Shown here piece by piece: positions 40,790 through 47,995 of a stretch of DNA of 64,000 nucleotides. Every line of letters begins with the position of its first letter. Position 1 is the stretch's first letter. Below the pieces are notes generated by a model. The model was given only the letters and a program-made list of their open reading frames with translations. It had not been told where the DNA came from and made no database searches. A program made the position numbers and the translations under genes. This DNA comes from Staphylococcus xylosus (GTDB taxonomy: Bacteria > Bacillota > Bacilli > Staphylococcales > Staphylococcaceae), in contig NZ_MRZO01000001.1 of NCBI RefSeq assembly GCF_002732165.1, forward strand, positions 496,001 to 560,000. The letters are read 5' to 3'.

Positions 40790-41381
40790 ATATTGCTTTT
40801 TTCTCTGAAATAAGCGCTTGGTTAATACGTTCATCTCCAACGACTAACCTCAATATTACGAATTGATAATAACTTAATGAATCTATTACATTTCTATAAT
40901 TTGGTAGTTGATGATAGTCTATTGGATCTAATAATTCATACATCAACACGATTTCTGGTTTAATATAATCTACATCCCATTTGATAGAATGAAAATAAAT
41001 ATTTTTCTCTGGCAACCTTATGTTATGATTCCACCTAAACATCCATTCTTCATCTTTTACATCGTATACAATCACGGTCATAACCAATGTATCACCATCA
41101 TATATATTAGCGTGAGTAATCTTTGAAAAATCTACTGTTGTATAATCAGAAGTGCTATGTGTAGTGTCGTGCAATAATGTTTGGTATTCATTCGGAATAT
41201 ATTTTAAAACTTCCCCCAAAAACTTTCTCTCAACACTAATATCAACTTTATTATCTAAATTAAATGCATCATGTAAAAACAATTGTTTTGCTATTTCACC
41301 ATTATATTTAATTAAATTTGGTACATTAGTATTTAAAATTTCGACAATTCTCTTTATCGATTTATTTTTTTCATTTTCCAA
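40788..41381 (-). CDS. Uncharacterised protein with a nucleotidyltransferase-like C-terminus
   Basis: About 197 residues, soluble. The C-terminal segment I-K-W-D-V-D-Y-I-K-P-E-I-V-L-M-Y-E resembles the Y-L-x-P-E-x-x-L-x-Y-K motif of small aminoglycoside or lincosamide nucleotidyltransferase-like proteins, but the GS...D.D catalytic motif is not obvious. This is a weak hint, not an assignment. TTG 41381 follows GGGGGTG and gives the best start; an upstream ATG at 41399 precedes that ribosome site. It is followed on the same strand by no other gene and preceded by the gene at 41494. Confidence 0.6.
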   Translation of the reverse strand: MENEKNKSIKRIVEILNTNVPNLIKYNGEIAKQLFLHDAFNLDNKVDISVERKFLGEVLKYIPNEYQTLLHDTTHSTSDYTTVDFSKITHANIYDGDTLVMTVIVYDVKDEEWMFRWNHNIRLPEKNIYFHSIKWDVDYIKPEIVLMYELLDPIDYHQLPNYRNVIDSLSYYQFVILRLVVGDERINQALISEKKAI

Positions 41382-41493
41382 ATGTGCACCCCCTGACAAA
41401 AGTAAGCGTTTCCAATAATTAATATTATATAGTTTGTACTTAAATATTTCAATGTATTAAATACAAAATCGTGAAATAAAACACAAATTATTT

Positions 41494-41964
41494 TTAAAAA
41501 CTACCTACCAAGGTGTAATCATGAGATGAATGATTATCTAAAAGATCTGGTCTGTTTAACAGAAAAATATCATTAGCATTGGTGTTAAGCATTTTTTGAA
41601 TATCGGCAATAGCAGGTATTGTCTGGTATAAATCATTATCTTGTATATATGGTACAGTGATAAAGTAATATCGAATACGATATTTTGAAAATGTTTGCAC
41701 TACATCTGAACCTACAATGATATGAAAAGCACTATCAACCACACCATTAGGTACAATAATATTAAAATTTGTATACCTAGATACGTATTTAATAATATCT
41801 GTAGAGTAACTAATCACAGATATTTTAATATCATAATTAGAAAGTTCGTCTAAAATTTTATATGCAAAAGGATGATTATCAAAAGCTATAATATCCTCAT
41901 GTTTAATTGTTCGAGTAATGTGCTCGAGATATTCTTTTATCGTACTCAAATCACTTTTCACCAT
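41494..41964 (-). CDS. Uncharacterised protein resembling a DeoR effector domain
   Basis: A 156-residue soluble protein of alternating strands and helices. Segments such as I-K-I-S-V-I-S-Y-S-T-D-I-I-K-Y and N-I-I-V-P-N-G-V-V-D recall the sugar-phosphate-binding domain of DeoR regulators, but there is no helix-turn-helix. The resemblance is only suggestive. GTG 41961 or ATG 41964 are both close to AAGGAAG. It could be the remnant of a regulator or a ligand-binding partner of the neighbour at 40788. Confidence 0.55.
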   Translation of the reverse strand: MVKSDLSTIKEYLEHITRTIKHEDIIAFDNHPFAYKILDELSNYDIKISVISYSTDIIKYVSRYTNFNIIVPNGVVDSAFHIIVGSDVVQTFSKYRIRYYFITVPYIQDNDLYQTIPAIADIQKMLNTNANDIFLLNRPDLLDNHSSHDYTLVGSF

Positions 41965-42232
41965 CTTCCTTATTTATATTACATATAATTTATTATAGCT
42001 ATTAATCTAAGTAAGTTAAACCGTTATCTATTTAAAAAATACCACTTAAGTGCCCAAAAGATACGAAAGGAATTAATTTACAAATATAATTTATGTACAG
42101 GTTAGTTATAATATATTACCATGGATATGATCATATTAAGTTTAACGAATTGGTTAATAGCATTTGTACAAAATTAGATAAAAGCGTAAAATGAACTATG
42201 TTAAAAAATTTAATAAGATTAGGATGATATTC

Positions 42233-43096
42233 ATGTTTTTACCACTTATATTACTAGTAATAATAGTATTACTTATTATTATAGTATTTATAGATCATCG
42301 TGTTATGCAAAATAAGCTTGAAACTGAAACTTATGCTAAGGATCAATTAGTAACTAAAATAAGTACAGTTACACGTGAAAATACAAATTTGAAAAATAAA
42401 ATGTTAGACATAGATTCAAATAATGACACACATCACCATGGTCTCAGAAAAGCTAAACAAGATTTATCAGTCATTTTAAATGAACAAAAAGAACAAGGCG
42501 TAATAGCGTACTTCGACATTATTGCTACTGGTAATTTAGCTGTTAAGCATCCTCTATTTGAATACGCAAGAGCTTTTGACTATATTGTTTTTACCGAAAA
42601 AGGAATTTTTAATATTAATGTCAAAAATTGGAAGCAAAAAACTTTTTATCACTTCACGCCTGATTCAGCAGAGCAAACTGAAATTGATAATGAGAATTCA
42701 GTACATCAAATTGTTGGAAGATATATTGCCAATCAATTTCATGGCCAATACCAATCATCTCGTTCTACAACTTATACATTTATAGAACGTATTAAAAATA
42801 ATTCTGTCATTTATGACTTTTACAATTATGACCCTTATGAACAAGCTTCTAAAAACACTCAAGCATTAGAAGCCAAAATTCAAGAGCGTTTAAATCAACA
42901 AATTCCAAATGTTGGTCTCGTTTACTTCACAGACGGTAGTGTGAATTTAATCGATGGTCCAACAGTTAGAAATAATTATGTGGAAACAGTTTCTTCAAAA
43001 TCTTCTTTACAAGAAATTATAAAAGAAACATTAAATTCAAAAAATGATGTATTAACCAAAGAACAATATGATAAACTAATTGCACGGTTTAACTAA
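42233..43096 (+). CDS. Membrane-anchored protein with a NERD-like nuclease-related domain
   Basis: About 287 residues. A single strong membrane helix at the N-terminus is followed by a charged coiled stretch (residues 30-90). A domain with F-D-Y-I-V-F-T-E-K-G-I-F-N-I-N-V-K-N-W then matches the core of NERD domains (PF08378), where D, G and K-N-W belong to a nuclease-like fold. The usual glutamate before K is here asparagine, so catalytic activity is doubtful. ATG 42233 has AGGA eight bases upstream; ATG 42191 gives fourteen extra basic residues but has no clear ribosome site. A strong terminator follows. Confidence 0.6.
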   Translation: MFLPLILLVIIVLLIIIVFIDHRVMQNKLETETYAKDQLVTKISTVTRENTNLKNKMLDIDSNNDTHHHGLRKAKQDLSVILNEQKEQGVIAYFDIIATGNLAVKHPLFEYARAFDYIVFTEKGIFNINVKNWKQKTFYHFTPDSAEQTEIDNENSVHQIVGRYIANQFHGQYQSSRSTTYTFIERIKNNSVIYDFYNYDPYEQASKNTQALEAKIQERLNQQIPNVGLVYFTDGSVNLIDGPTVRNNYVETVSSKSSLQEIIKETLNSKNDVLTKEQYDKLIARFN

Positions 43097-43101
43097 TTAA
43101 A

Positions 43102-43142
43102 AAAACAGACCTTAAGTGATAGTTCTCCTAAGGTCTGTTTTC
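43102..43142 (+). terminator. Terminator of the NERD-like gene
   Basis: AAAACAGACCTTA...TAAGGTCTGTTTT followed by CTTATATTT, just after the stop codon; also symmetrical enough to act on the minus strand. Confidence 0.85.
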
Positions 43143-43286
43143 TTATATTTATATAGTTTTTTCAAAATAACCGTGATCTTTCAGAGTAAAGTTACCTCTT
43201 TTATCAATTAATTTATTTAACTTAATCAACACCATCACTGCTTAAGTTATATTTAATCTTCCCAGTGTAATATTTGGCAGTAATTT

Positions 43287-43406
43287 GTGCCTAATCCTGC
43301 AGGATGATTACTAGCCGAAGACTACAGCCAAAGGCAGTGTCCGCGGAAAGCGTGCAAAAAACTGCCAACAAAGTCAGAGACTTTGTCGACAGGCAGGTCT
43401 TTTTTA
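43287..43406. repeat. GC-rich structured element with alternative hairpins, repeat-like
   Basis: This block differs in base composition from its surroundings. It contains ATCCTGCAGGAT (palindromic core), AGCCGAAGACTACAG and GTCCGCGGAAAGCG. This layout resembles the CTCCTGCGGGA...CCCGCGGAAAGCG intergenic repeats or IS1182-type ends seen in Bacilli. It ends in a strong hairpin (CTGCC at 43362-43366 with GGCAG at 43392-43396, inner ACAAAGTC/GACTTTGT) flanked by T tracts on both strands. The same CTGCC could instead pair with GGCAG at 43333-43337. The family assignment is from memory and needs a search. Confidence 0.45.
43362..43396 (-). terminator. Terminator of nuc
   Basis: CTGCC-TGTCG-ACAAAGTC-TCT-GACTTTGT-T-GGCAG followed by TTTTTTG on the minus strand; the plus strand also continues into TTTTTT. 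Lies 65 bases past the nuc stop. Confidence 0.8.
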
Positions 43407-43460
43407 TACTTTATCGTTCTACTAAATAATATAAAGGTATGTTAGCTACTTAGAACAAGT

Positions 43461-44009
43461 TTACTTGCTCCAAAGATTCACTTTATCATTTTTAGCTTGT
43501 GTTTCAGCTTGTTTAAATACTTCTCTATACTTTCCATTGGGAGAAAAATATTTTTCTCTAGCTAATCCTTTTTTTACCAATTCCTCATTGAACATCGTTT
43601 TATCATCGATCCATACATATGCTAATGTTCGTCCATAACGATCTTCTTTTTCTTTATCGTATTCTAAATATACATCTTTATTCGTTAAATGTTTTTTAGA
43701 ATAATCCGACGCTTCTTTACCATAAGGTTGTACTGGCGTGTTAGGTTTAACAGTCTCTGGTGTATCCATACCAATTAACCTAACCTTCAATTGTTCATTG
43801 TCACTATTTTTAGCAACTAACGTATCTCCATCTACAACACGTTCAACATGAACCTTTTCCGAATTGTCAGGCCCAGAAGATGTATCACTATTACCATTTT
43901 CTTGAAATGGTCCCGTATGATTAATAAATTGAAATGCTAATACACCCAATACAATTACAATTGCGATCAAAGATGTCGTTTTCTTTTTTGATTTCACTGT
44001 TGCACCCAC
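43461..44009 (-). CDS. nuc: Thermonuclease family protein, membrane-anchored (Nuc2-like)
   Basis: A 182-residue staphylococcal nuclease. A basic N-terminus and one hydrophobic segment (residues 13-30) act as signal anchor. The catalytic domain follows with R-V-V-D-G-D-T-L, KVRLIGMDTPE (the Arg and Asp/Glu catalytic residues) and DRYGRTLAYVW (the second catalytic Arg). The lack of a long pro-region and a clear signal cleavage site suggests the surface-bound Nuc2 type rather than the secreted Nuc. It hydrolyses DNA and RNA with Ca2+. Confidence 0.9.
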   Translation of the reverse strand: MGATVKSKKKTTSLIAIVIVLGVLAFQFINHTGPFQENGNSDTSSGPDNSEKVHVERVVDGDTLVAKNSDNEQLKVRLIGMDTPETVKPNTPVQPYGKEASDYSKKHLTNKDVYLEYDKEKEDRYGRTLAYVWIDDKTMFNEELVKKGLAREKYFSPNGKYREVFKQAETQAKNDKVNLWSK

Positions 44010-44266
44010 TTCTTTTTAATTGTCCAAATTATCATATAGAAAAAAGTGGCGTGCGTCAACATAACAAATATACTTTTTAAACAACGAAAATAATTATTGA
44101 GCTATTTAACACGCGATTATAATCTTTCCGTATAAAAACTACCCATCTTAAAATTTGCTTTCACACTGTAATTATTTGAAAATTGAAGTTCATTCAAATC
44201 TATTTGGTTTTATTTATCTATTTAAATAACTCATGCTATAATACTTAATGAATAGGAGTGAACGCG

Positions 44267-44458
44267 TTGAGTATATTTAAAGAAAACATGATAACAATTA
44301 TCGCAGTTATTGTAGCTATCATTATTGGTATGGTATTGCAATATCAATTACAATTACCCCCAATGGTATCAGCAGTTGTAGCTATATTATTAGGCCTCTT
44401 AGTTGGCTTTATCGTATTTGTAATCCAAGCAATTGTCACTAAAAATAATAATAAATAA
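44267..44458 (+). CDS. Small membrane protein, 63 residues
   Basis: Starts at TTG 44267 (M-S-I-F-K-E-N-M), eight bases after AGGAG; an in-frame GTG at 44258 is part of that ribosome site. Two hydrophobic helices (residues 9-28 and 35-57) with a short Q-L-Q-L-P-P-M turn, and a basic tail ending K-N-N-N-K. A hairpin-like two-helix membrane protein of unknown function; staphylococci have a similar gene at this place. The following terminator supports it. Confidence 0.75.
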   Translation: MSIFKENMITIIAVIVAIIIGMVLQYQLQLPPMVSAVVAILLGLLVGFIVFVIQAIVTKNNNK

Positions 44459-44462
44459 ATTT

Positions 44463-44494
44463 AACTGTCGCATATTCAATGCGGCAGTTTTTTG
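44463..44494 (+). terminator. Terminator of the 63-residue membrane protein gene
   Basis: AACTG-CGCAT-ATTC-AATGCG-CAGTT followed by TTTTTG, directly after the stop codon. Confidence 0.8.
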
Positions 44495-44756
44495 TTGCTT
44501 TAACGTTAAATCAATTTATATCCAGCCATTTTAAAATTATGTAACAATAGTTTAGAATGCAATTTCTTCCACTGCTCTCATTTTATTATTTTTAATCTTT
44601 ATCTGATCACAATTATCCCCAGATATTATAATCTAATATTCTTTCATATAAACTTGGGTAATAATATGAGTGTGTGTTGTCACAACTTCATAGTGACAAA
44701 TGTCATAAATTAAGTTCACTACAACCTTGTTTACATAATAAATATATAGTAACTTA

Positions 44757-44798
44757 AAGATAGCTACTCTCATAATATGAATGAGAGTAGCTATCTTT
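44757..44798 (+). terminator. Orphan terminator-like hairpin
   Basis: AAGATAGCTACTCTCAT pairs with ATGAGAGTAGCTATCTT and is followed by TTCTC on the plus strand. No gene ends nearby on that strand, so it may end an unannotated short RNA. Confidence 0.6.
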
Positions 44799-44905
44799 TC
44801 TCTATGATTTAGTTGTCTATTAGATAAATTACCGTTCACTACAAATTTAGGAATTGTAAATAATTAGACTAATAATTATTTATGGCAAACTTTAATAAAA
44901 TAAAA

Positions 44906-44931
44906 AGACTGAGACATTGTTGTCTCAGTCT
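44906..44931 (-). terminator. Terminator of the 65-residue hypothetical gene
   Basis: AGACTGAGACA / TGTCTCAGTCT with a TTTTATTTT tail on the minus strand, six bases after the stop; one of the GCTGRGACA-type hairpins. Confidence 0.85.
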
Positions 44932-44936
44932 ATATA

Positions 44937-45134
44937 TTAACGCTCTTTTATAAAAGTTAGAATCGCATGAAATTCTTGTTCATTCGCTGAAAAAGTTCGT
45001 TCTTCAATTTCTCGCACTGTAGAATTCAATAATTTATAACCAGCAACTTCATCATCTTGTAAATAAGCATTAATGCTTGATTCTAATTCCTTTAACGATG
45101 TTGCCTTTAATGTAGATAATTTAACTTCTTGCAT
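44937..45134 (-). CDS. Conserved small hypothetical protein, 65 residues
   Basis: A soluble acidic protein, M-Q-E-V-K-L-S-T-L-K-A-T-S-L-K-E-L-E, predicted alpha/beta with an I-E-E-R-T-F-S motif near residue 45. ATG 45134 follows AAGGGGATG. It has a well-formed terminator directly behind it and stands as a single gene. No membrane segment or known motif is visible, and I do not recognise a function. Confidence 0.72.
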   Translation of the reverse strand: MQEVKLSTLKATSLKELESSINAYLQDDEVAGYKLLNSTVREIEERTFSANEQEFHAILTFIKER

Positions 45135-45307
45135 ATTGCCATCCCCTTTAGAATTTTAAATTTATATTGCTTATATCATACTATTTAGGCGAATGACATT
45201 CAAACAATAAAACATAAATGTACGCAATTCAATAAAATTATTCACCCTTAATACAACTCTATATTGACGCGACTTATAGCTTATTTTAAAATTAAAGTTC
45301 ACTAAGT

Positions 45308-45430
45308 ATGATTGAGGTGATTATTTTCTTTAAAACAAAAGAAGTGCGTGCGTTTATTATCTATTTTGCAGTATGTCTTACTTTATTTATATTATATTTA
45401 ATACCATTTTCGCACGCAATATTTGGTTAA
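45308..45430 (+). CDS. Short membrane peptide, up to 40 residues
   Basis: The frame reads M-I-E-V-I-I-F-F-K-T-K-E-V-R-A-F followed by a hydrophobic helix (I-I-Y-F-A-V-C-L-T-L-F-I-L-Y) and P-F-S-H-A-I-F-G. A ribosome site GAGGTGAT lies inside the first codons, so translation may start later, at ATT 45323, giving M-F-F-K-T-K-E. A strong terminator lies 29 bases downstream on the same strand, which is the main reason to take it seriously. Function unknown; a small membrane or toxin-like peptide is possible. Confidence 0.45.
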   Translation: MIEVIIFFKTKEVRAFIIYFAVCLTLFILYLIPFSHAIFG

Positions 45431-45458
45431 TAGCTTATATGTAAAATAAAGCTATTTG

Positions 45459-45505
45459 ATTGAAATAACACAGTAACTAAAACTGAGTTATTTCAATCTT
45501 TTTTG
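45459..45505 (+). terminator. Terminator after the short membrane peptide frame
   Basis: GATTGAAATAAC-CAGT...ACTG-GTTATTTCAATC followed by TTTTTTG on the plus strand. Strong and correctly oriented for the peptide at 45308. Confidence 0.85.
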
Positions 45506-45632
45506 TTCTCCAACCCAATCAATCTCACTTTTCAAAAATACATTATTATTTAAACCTTTAGAAATTGTTATCCAAAGTTAATTCTTTTATTTATAAAATT
45601 ATATCCCCTTTTGTCCGTAAAATAGTTTTTTA

Positions 45633-46241
45633 TCACTGTTGATCTTTTATTACATCAGCTAACAGTGAATTTAAAGGCTTTCCTGTTTGCTTAAGTTCTT
45701 TCATTATATTTTCCTTATCGTTTTGACTTCGATTTTGGCTTAATTTATATGCAGCTTCTAATTTATCTACTTTTACTTTAAATCCAATTATTCCTTTTAT
45801 TTGTTGTTTCGTTTTTTCTGATAAATTCTCCCACGTTGCACCATTTAAATGATTACTTTCATATCGGTTTAGTAACATACTTAATTCTTTTTTCAATTGT
45901 TCTTCATTTAATAATTGTCCTGTTCCATATGCATGAACACTTTGATAGTCCCACGTTGGAACATCTTCAGTTTCATACCAAGTTGAAGATATATAACCAT
46001 GTGCCCCTGAAAAAATAATTAGTATTTTGTCATTTCCGTCTATTGTTTGCCATTGTTTATTAGCTTTTGCAAAATGACCTGATAAATATAAACTATCCTC
46101 CCTCTCTTTAATATTAAGTGGTAAATGTGATGCGGTAGGCGTTGATCCATGATTAGTTACAATAGTTGCAAAATTATTAGCTGTAATAAAATCTTTTATA
46201 TTTTCATAATCTTTCATTTCATAATATTTAGGTATATACAT
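45633..46241 (-). CDS. paiB: FMN-binding negative transcriptional regulator, PaiB family
   Basis: A 202-residue protein with the full PaiB signature. N-terminal M-Y-I-P-K-Y-Y-E and a split-barrel flavin fold with T-A-S-H-L-P-L are followed by LSGHFAKANKQW, A-Y-I-S-like GYISSTWYETEDVPTWDYQSVHAYG, and a C-terminal GFKVKVDKLEAAYKLSQNRS. Family members bind FMN and are linked to repression of protease and sporulation genes in Bacillus. In a non-spore former the target is unknown. It stands alone between Ohr and the short peptide. Confidence 0.9.
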   Translation of the reverse strand: MYIPKYYEMKDYENIKDFITANNFATIVTNHGSTPTASHLPLNIKEREDSLYLSGHFAKANKQWQTIDGNDKILIIFSGAHGYISSTWYETEDVPTWDYQSVHAYGTGQLLNEEQLKKELSMLLNRYESNHLNGATWENLSEKTKQQIKGIIGFKVKVDKLEAAYKLSQNRSQNDKENIMKELKQTGKPLNSLLADVIKDQQ

Positions 46242-46633
46242 ATAAAAGCGCCCCCTAATAGATGTTTAATGTAAAAGAAATAACCTTTAATTTTATTCTA
46301 TTATACATACTCACATTTATAAAATTACTTCTAAAAAATTATTTCCTTTATAATATTTAAAATAGAGTACTTTAGTTATACAAAAAATACACTCCCTAAA
46401 TGTTTACACTTTAACATGACTAAAGTGGTTATATTTAGGGAGTGTATCAGATTAAAATGGCTTTTGATAATCAACTTTAGAACTAGGGAGTTCTATATAT
46501 ATTTTAGCATCGTTAAGTCAATTACATATATTAGGGAAAGCCCTAAATAAAAGTAACTTCTCAGTTGTATTTACTCGCTATAATTAAAAAAGCAAATCTC
46601 CATAAATGTCACACATTAATGGAGATTTGTTTT
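46242..46633. other. Intergenic region with a candidate small RNA
   Basis: Contains the bidirectional terminator after ohr (46585-46635) and, farther along on the minus strand, a separate hairpin with T tract at 46385-46448 with no gene in front of it. Confidence 0.5.
46385..46490 (-). ncRNA. Candidate small RNA on the minus strand, about 100 nt
   Basis: A -35-like TTGACT at 46521-46516 and a -10-like TATATA near 46499-46494 precede a GAAC-TCCCTA-GTTC stem-loop. An unpaired C-rich stretch and a 15-base terminator stem ATACACTCCCTAAAT/ATTTAGGGAGTGTAT ending in TTTTTTG (minus strand) follow. No gene lies between ohr's own terminator and this one. UCCC-containing loops are typical of staphylococcal Rsa RNAs. 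The start site is uncertain, and the element could be just a second terminator. Confidence 0.4.
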
Positions 46634-46635
46634 TT
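46585..46635. terminator. Bidirectional terminator after ohr
   Basis: AAAAAAGCAAATCTCCATTAA.../TTAATGGAGATTTGTTTTTTA, a long stem with A and T tracts, overlapping the ohr stop codon region. Confidence 0.85.
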
Positions 46636-47062
46636 AATTAACACTTACATTAATTTCAATATCTATTGTTTCTTTTAAAGCTTTTGAATATGGACAATAA
46701 TTATGTGCTTTTTCTACATATAATTCTGCCTCTTCTTGACTAAGATCTTTAACTGTTACATCTAATTCAGCAGCCAACTTAACGCCACCATCTGCTTTAT
46801 CCGGTAATAAATAAGCTGTCGCACGCACTTCTGGTTCAATTGAGCCTTTACCATCGCTTTTTAAAATGTGCATAAGTGCATTGTTGAAACATGAGCTATA
46901 GCCAGCTGCAAATAATTGTTCTGGATTTGATTCAGTAACACCATTTCCTCCCATTTCTTTCGGGACAGCTAAATCTTGATAAAAAGTATTGTCTTCACTA
47001 AAAACTTTACCATCTCTACCACCATTGCTAATAACAGTAACCTCATATAATGGTTTTACCAT
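46634..47062 (-). CDS. ohr: Organic hydroperoxide resistance protein, Ohr/OsmC family
   Basis: Thiol peroxidase that reduces organic hydroperoxides. The 142-residue protein has both reactive cysteines: the peroxidatic one in AGYSSCFNNALMHI (about residue 55) and the resolving one in HNYCPYSKALKE (about residue 120). It also has the GGNGVTESNPEQLFAAG stretch typical of Ohr. ATG 47062 is seven bases after GGAGTG; a GTG at 47071 overlaps that site. An inverted repeat 38 bases upstream may be the operator of an OhrR or MarR-type repressor. Confidence 0.92.
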   Translation of the reverse strand: MVKPLYEVTVISNGGRDGKVFSEDNTFYQDLAVPKEMGGNGVTESNPEQLFAAGYSSCFNNALMHILKSDGKGSIEPEVRATAYLLPDKADGGVKLAAELDVTVKDLSQEEAELYVEKAHNYCPYSKALKETIDIEINVSVN

Positions 47063-47099
47063 TATAACCACTCCTTCTAATTGAATAAATTATGTTTAT

Positions 47100-47127
47100 A
47101 TTAATGAATTAATCGCAATTCGTTAAT
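47100..47127. promoter_or_regulatory. Inverted repeat, candidate operator of ohr
   Basis: ATTAATGAATT-AATCGC-AATTCGTTAAT: 11-base arms with one mismatch and a six-base spacer, 38 bases upstream of ohr. Size and position suit a MarR/OhrR-type regulator, but the regulator is not in the window. Confidence 0.5.
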
Positions 47128-47488
47128 AATATAACATTAATTTCTAAAAACCTAAAATTAAATGCCTAATTAAATCATACCAAATCATATGAATTACAAT
47201 TTTATAAACAGAACATACTTGAAGTGAATAGATTTTTAACAGCCTAGTAAAACTATAGTCATATAATATTATTTTCAATTAATTAGAAATTCATACATTT
47301 TCCTAATCATTCACAGAATACTATTTCACAAAATAACAACACGACATCATCCCATTATAAATACTCGAATTGCATATTTTTATATTATAGTTAAAAAGCT
47401 ATACTTATAATAATAGCTCGAGAAATTGCTAATACTTAATACTTGTTATTTTACTAAAACAAAAACAATCTATAAAACAGCAAAAAAA

Positions 47489-47511
47489 ACCACCTCTTAT
47501 TTAGGTGGGTT
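47489..47511 (-). terminator. Orphan terminator hairpin
   Basis: On the minus strand ACCCACCT-AAATAAG-AGGTGGT is followed by TTTTTTTTG. The frame it would serve lies in the degraded stretch 47600-47745. Confidence 0.65.
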
Positions 47512-47599
47512 TATGCATATTCGCATAGTTTTCAAATGAGAACGGTGACTAGAAGCTTACTCATATAAGGCGTACTGAGTAGCACTAAAATATATTGCA

Positions 47600-47745
47600 C
47601 CATATATATATTTTTATAGGAATGATTGGATGTTTAAATTCAGACCACCAGTAATCGTATTTCTTTTCTACACTAACAAATTCCCCCCTAAATTTTGTAA
47701 ATAGCCGAGAACTTGCATCAACTACCAAACCATCTATGCAAAGAG
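47600..47745 (-). pseudogene. Gene remnant, family not recognised
   Basis: About 47 codons stay open on the minus strand and read like real protein. They begin C-S-L-C-I-D-G-L-V-V-D-A-S-S-R-L-F and later read K-K-Y-D-Y-W-W-S-E-F-K-H-P-I-I-P. A stop lies just upstream and no start or ribosome site is present. The aromatic-rich, proline-ended segment is unlike random AT-rich DNA. A terminator-like hairpin follows 90 bases on. I cannot name the family. Confidence 0.4.
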
Positions 47746-47847
47746 AGCATATTTAGCTCTCAAGCGACCTTTCAACTTCCATTTAGTTTGGGATGCAGTT
47801 GTTGGATTAGAAAATTAGTTAAGTCCAGTTATACAAGTCCAAAGAGA

Positions 47848-47995
47848 TTATTAATTTAATGAATGGTTAGGCTTTCACTTAATCACTTGGCGTAATGATA
47901 AACTAAGCCAAATTAAAATAGAAATAGCGAATTTTTCTAATAAAGAAATATTTCAAAACTTTCTTCACCCATTCTGCACCCAAAACACTCAATAA
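47848..47995 (+). pseudogene. Second gene remnant, family not recognised
   Basis: From about 47848 an open plus-strand frame reads F-N-E-W-L-G-F-H-L-I-T-W-R-N-D-K and runs to a stop at 47995, ending F-C-T-Q-N-T-Q. An in-frame stop precedes it and there is no ribosome site. It may be the end of a lost gene; the opposite strand is partly open too, so the coding strand is uncertain. Confidence 0.3.

Larger units (their letters stand above)
43097..43460. other. Structured intergenic region between convergent genes
   Basis: Contains the terminator of the NERD-like gene (43102-43142), then AT-rich DNA. From about 43287 to 43406 there is a GC-richer, highly structured block described separately. 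No open reading frame is credible. Confidence 0.6.
44459..44936. other. Intergenic region with orphan hairpin
   Basis: After the terminator at 44463-44494, about 260 bases show no credible gene. A very strong hairpin at 44757-44798 then has no obvious gene upstream on the plus strand. The terminator of the 65-residue gene lies at 44906-44931. Confidence 0.5.
45135..45632. other. Intergenic region with a short plus-strand gene candidate
   Basis: AT-rich. Holds the 40-residue membrane peptide frame at 45308-45430 with its terminator (45459-45505). Nothing else is readable. Confidence 0.5.

Noticed and set aside
43287..43406. RNase P RNA, tmRNA, SRP RNA or 6S RNA
   Set aside because: The conserved cores of these RNAs are absent, although the block is structured and GC-rich.
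44633..44839. 68-codon minus-strand reading frame M-N-G-N-L-S-N-R-Q
   Set aside because: No ribosome site, runs through a terminator hairpin, and composition is that of AT-rich non-coding DNA.
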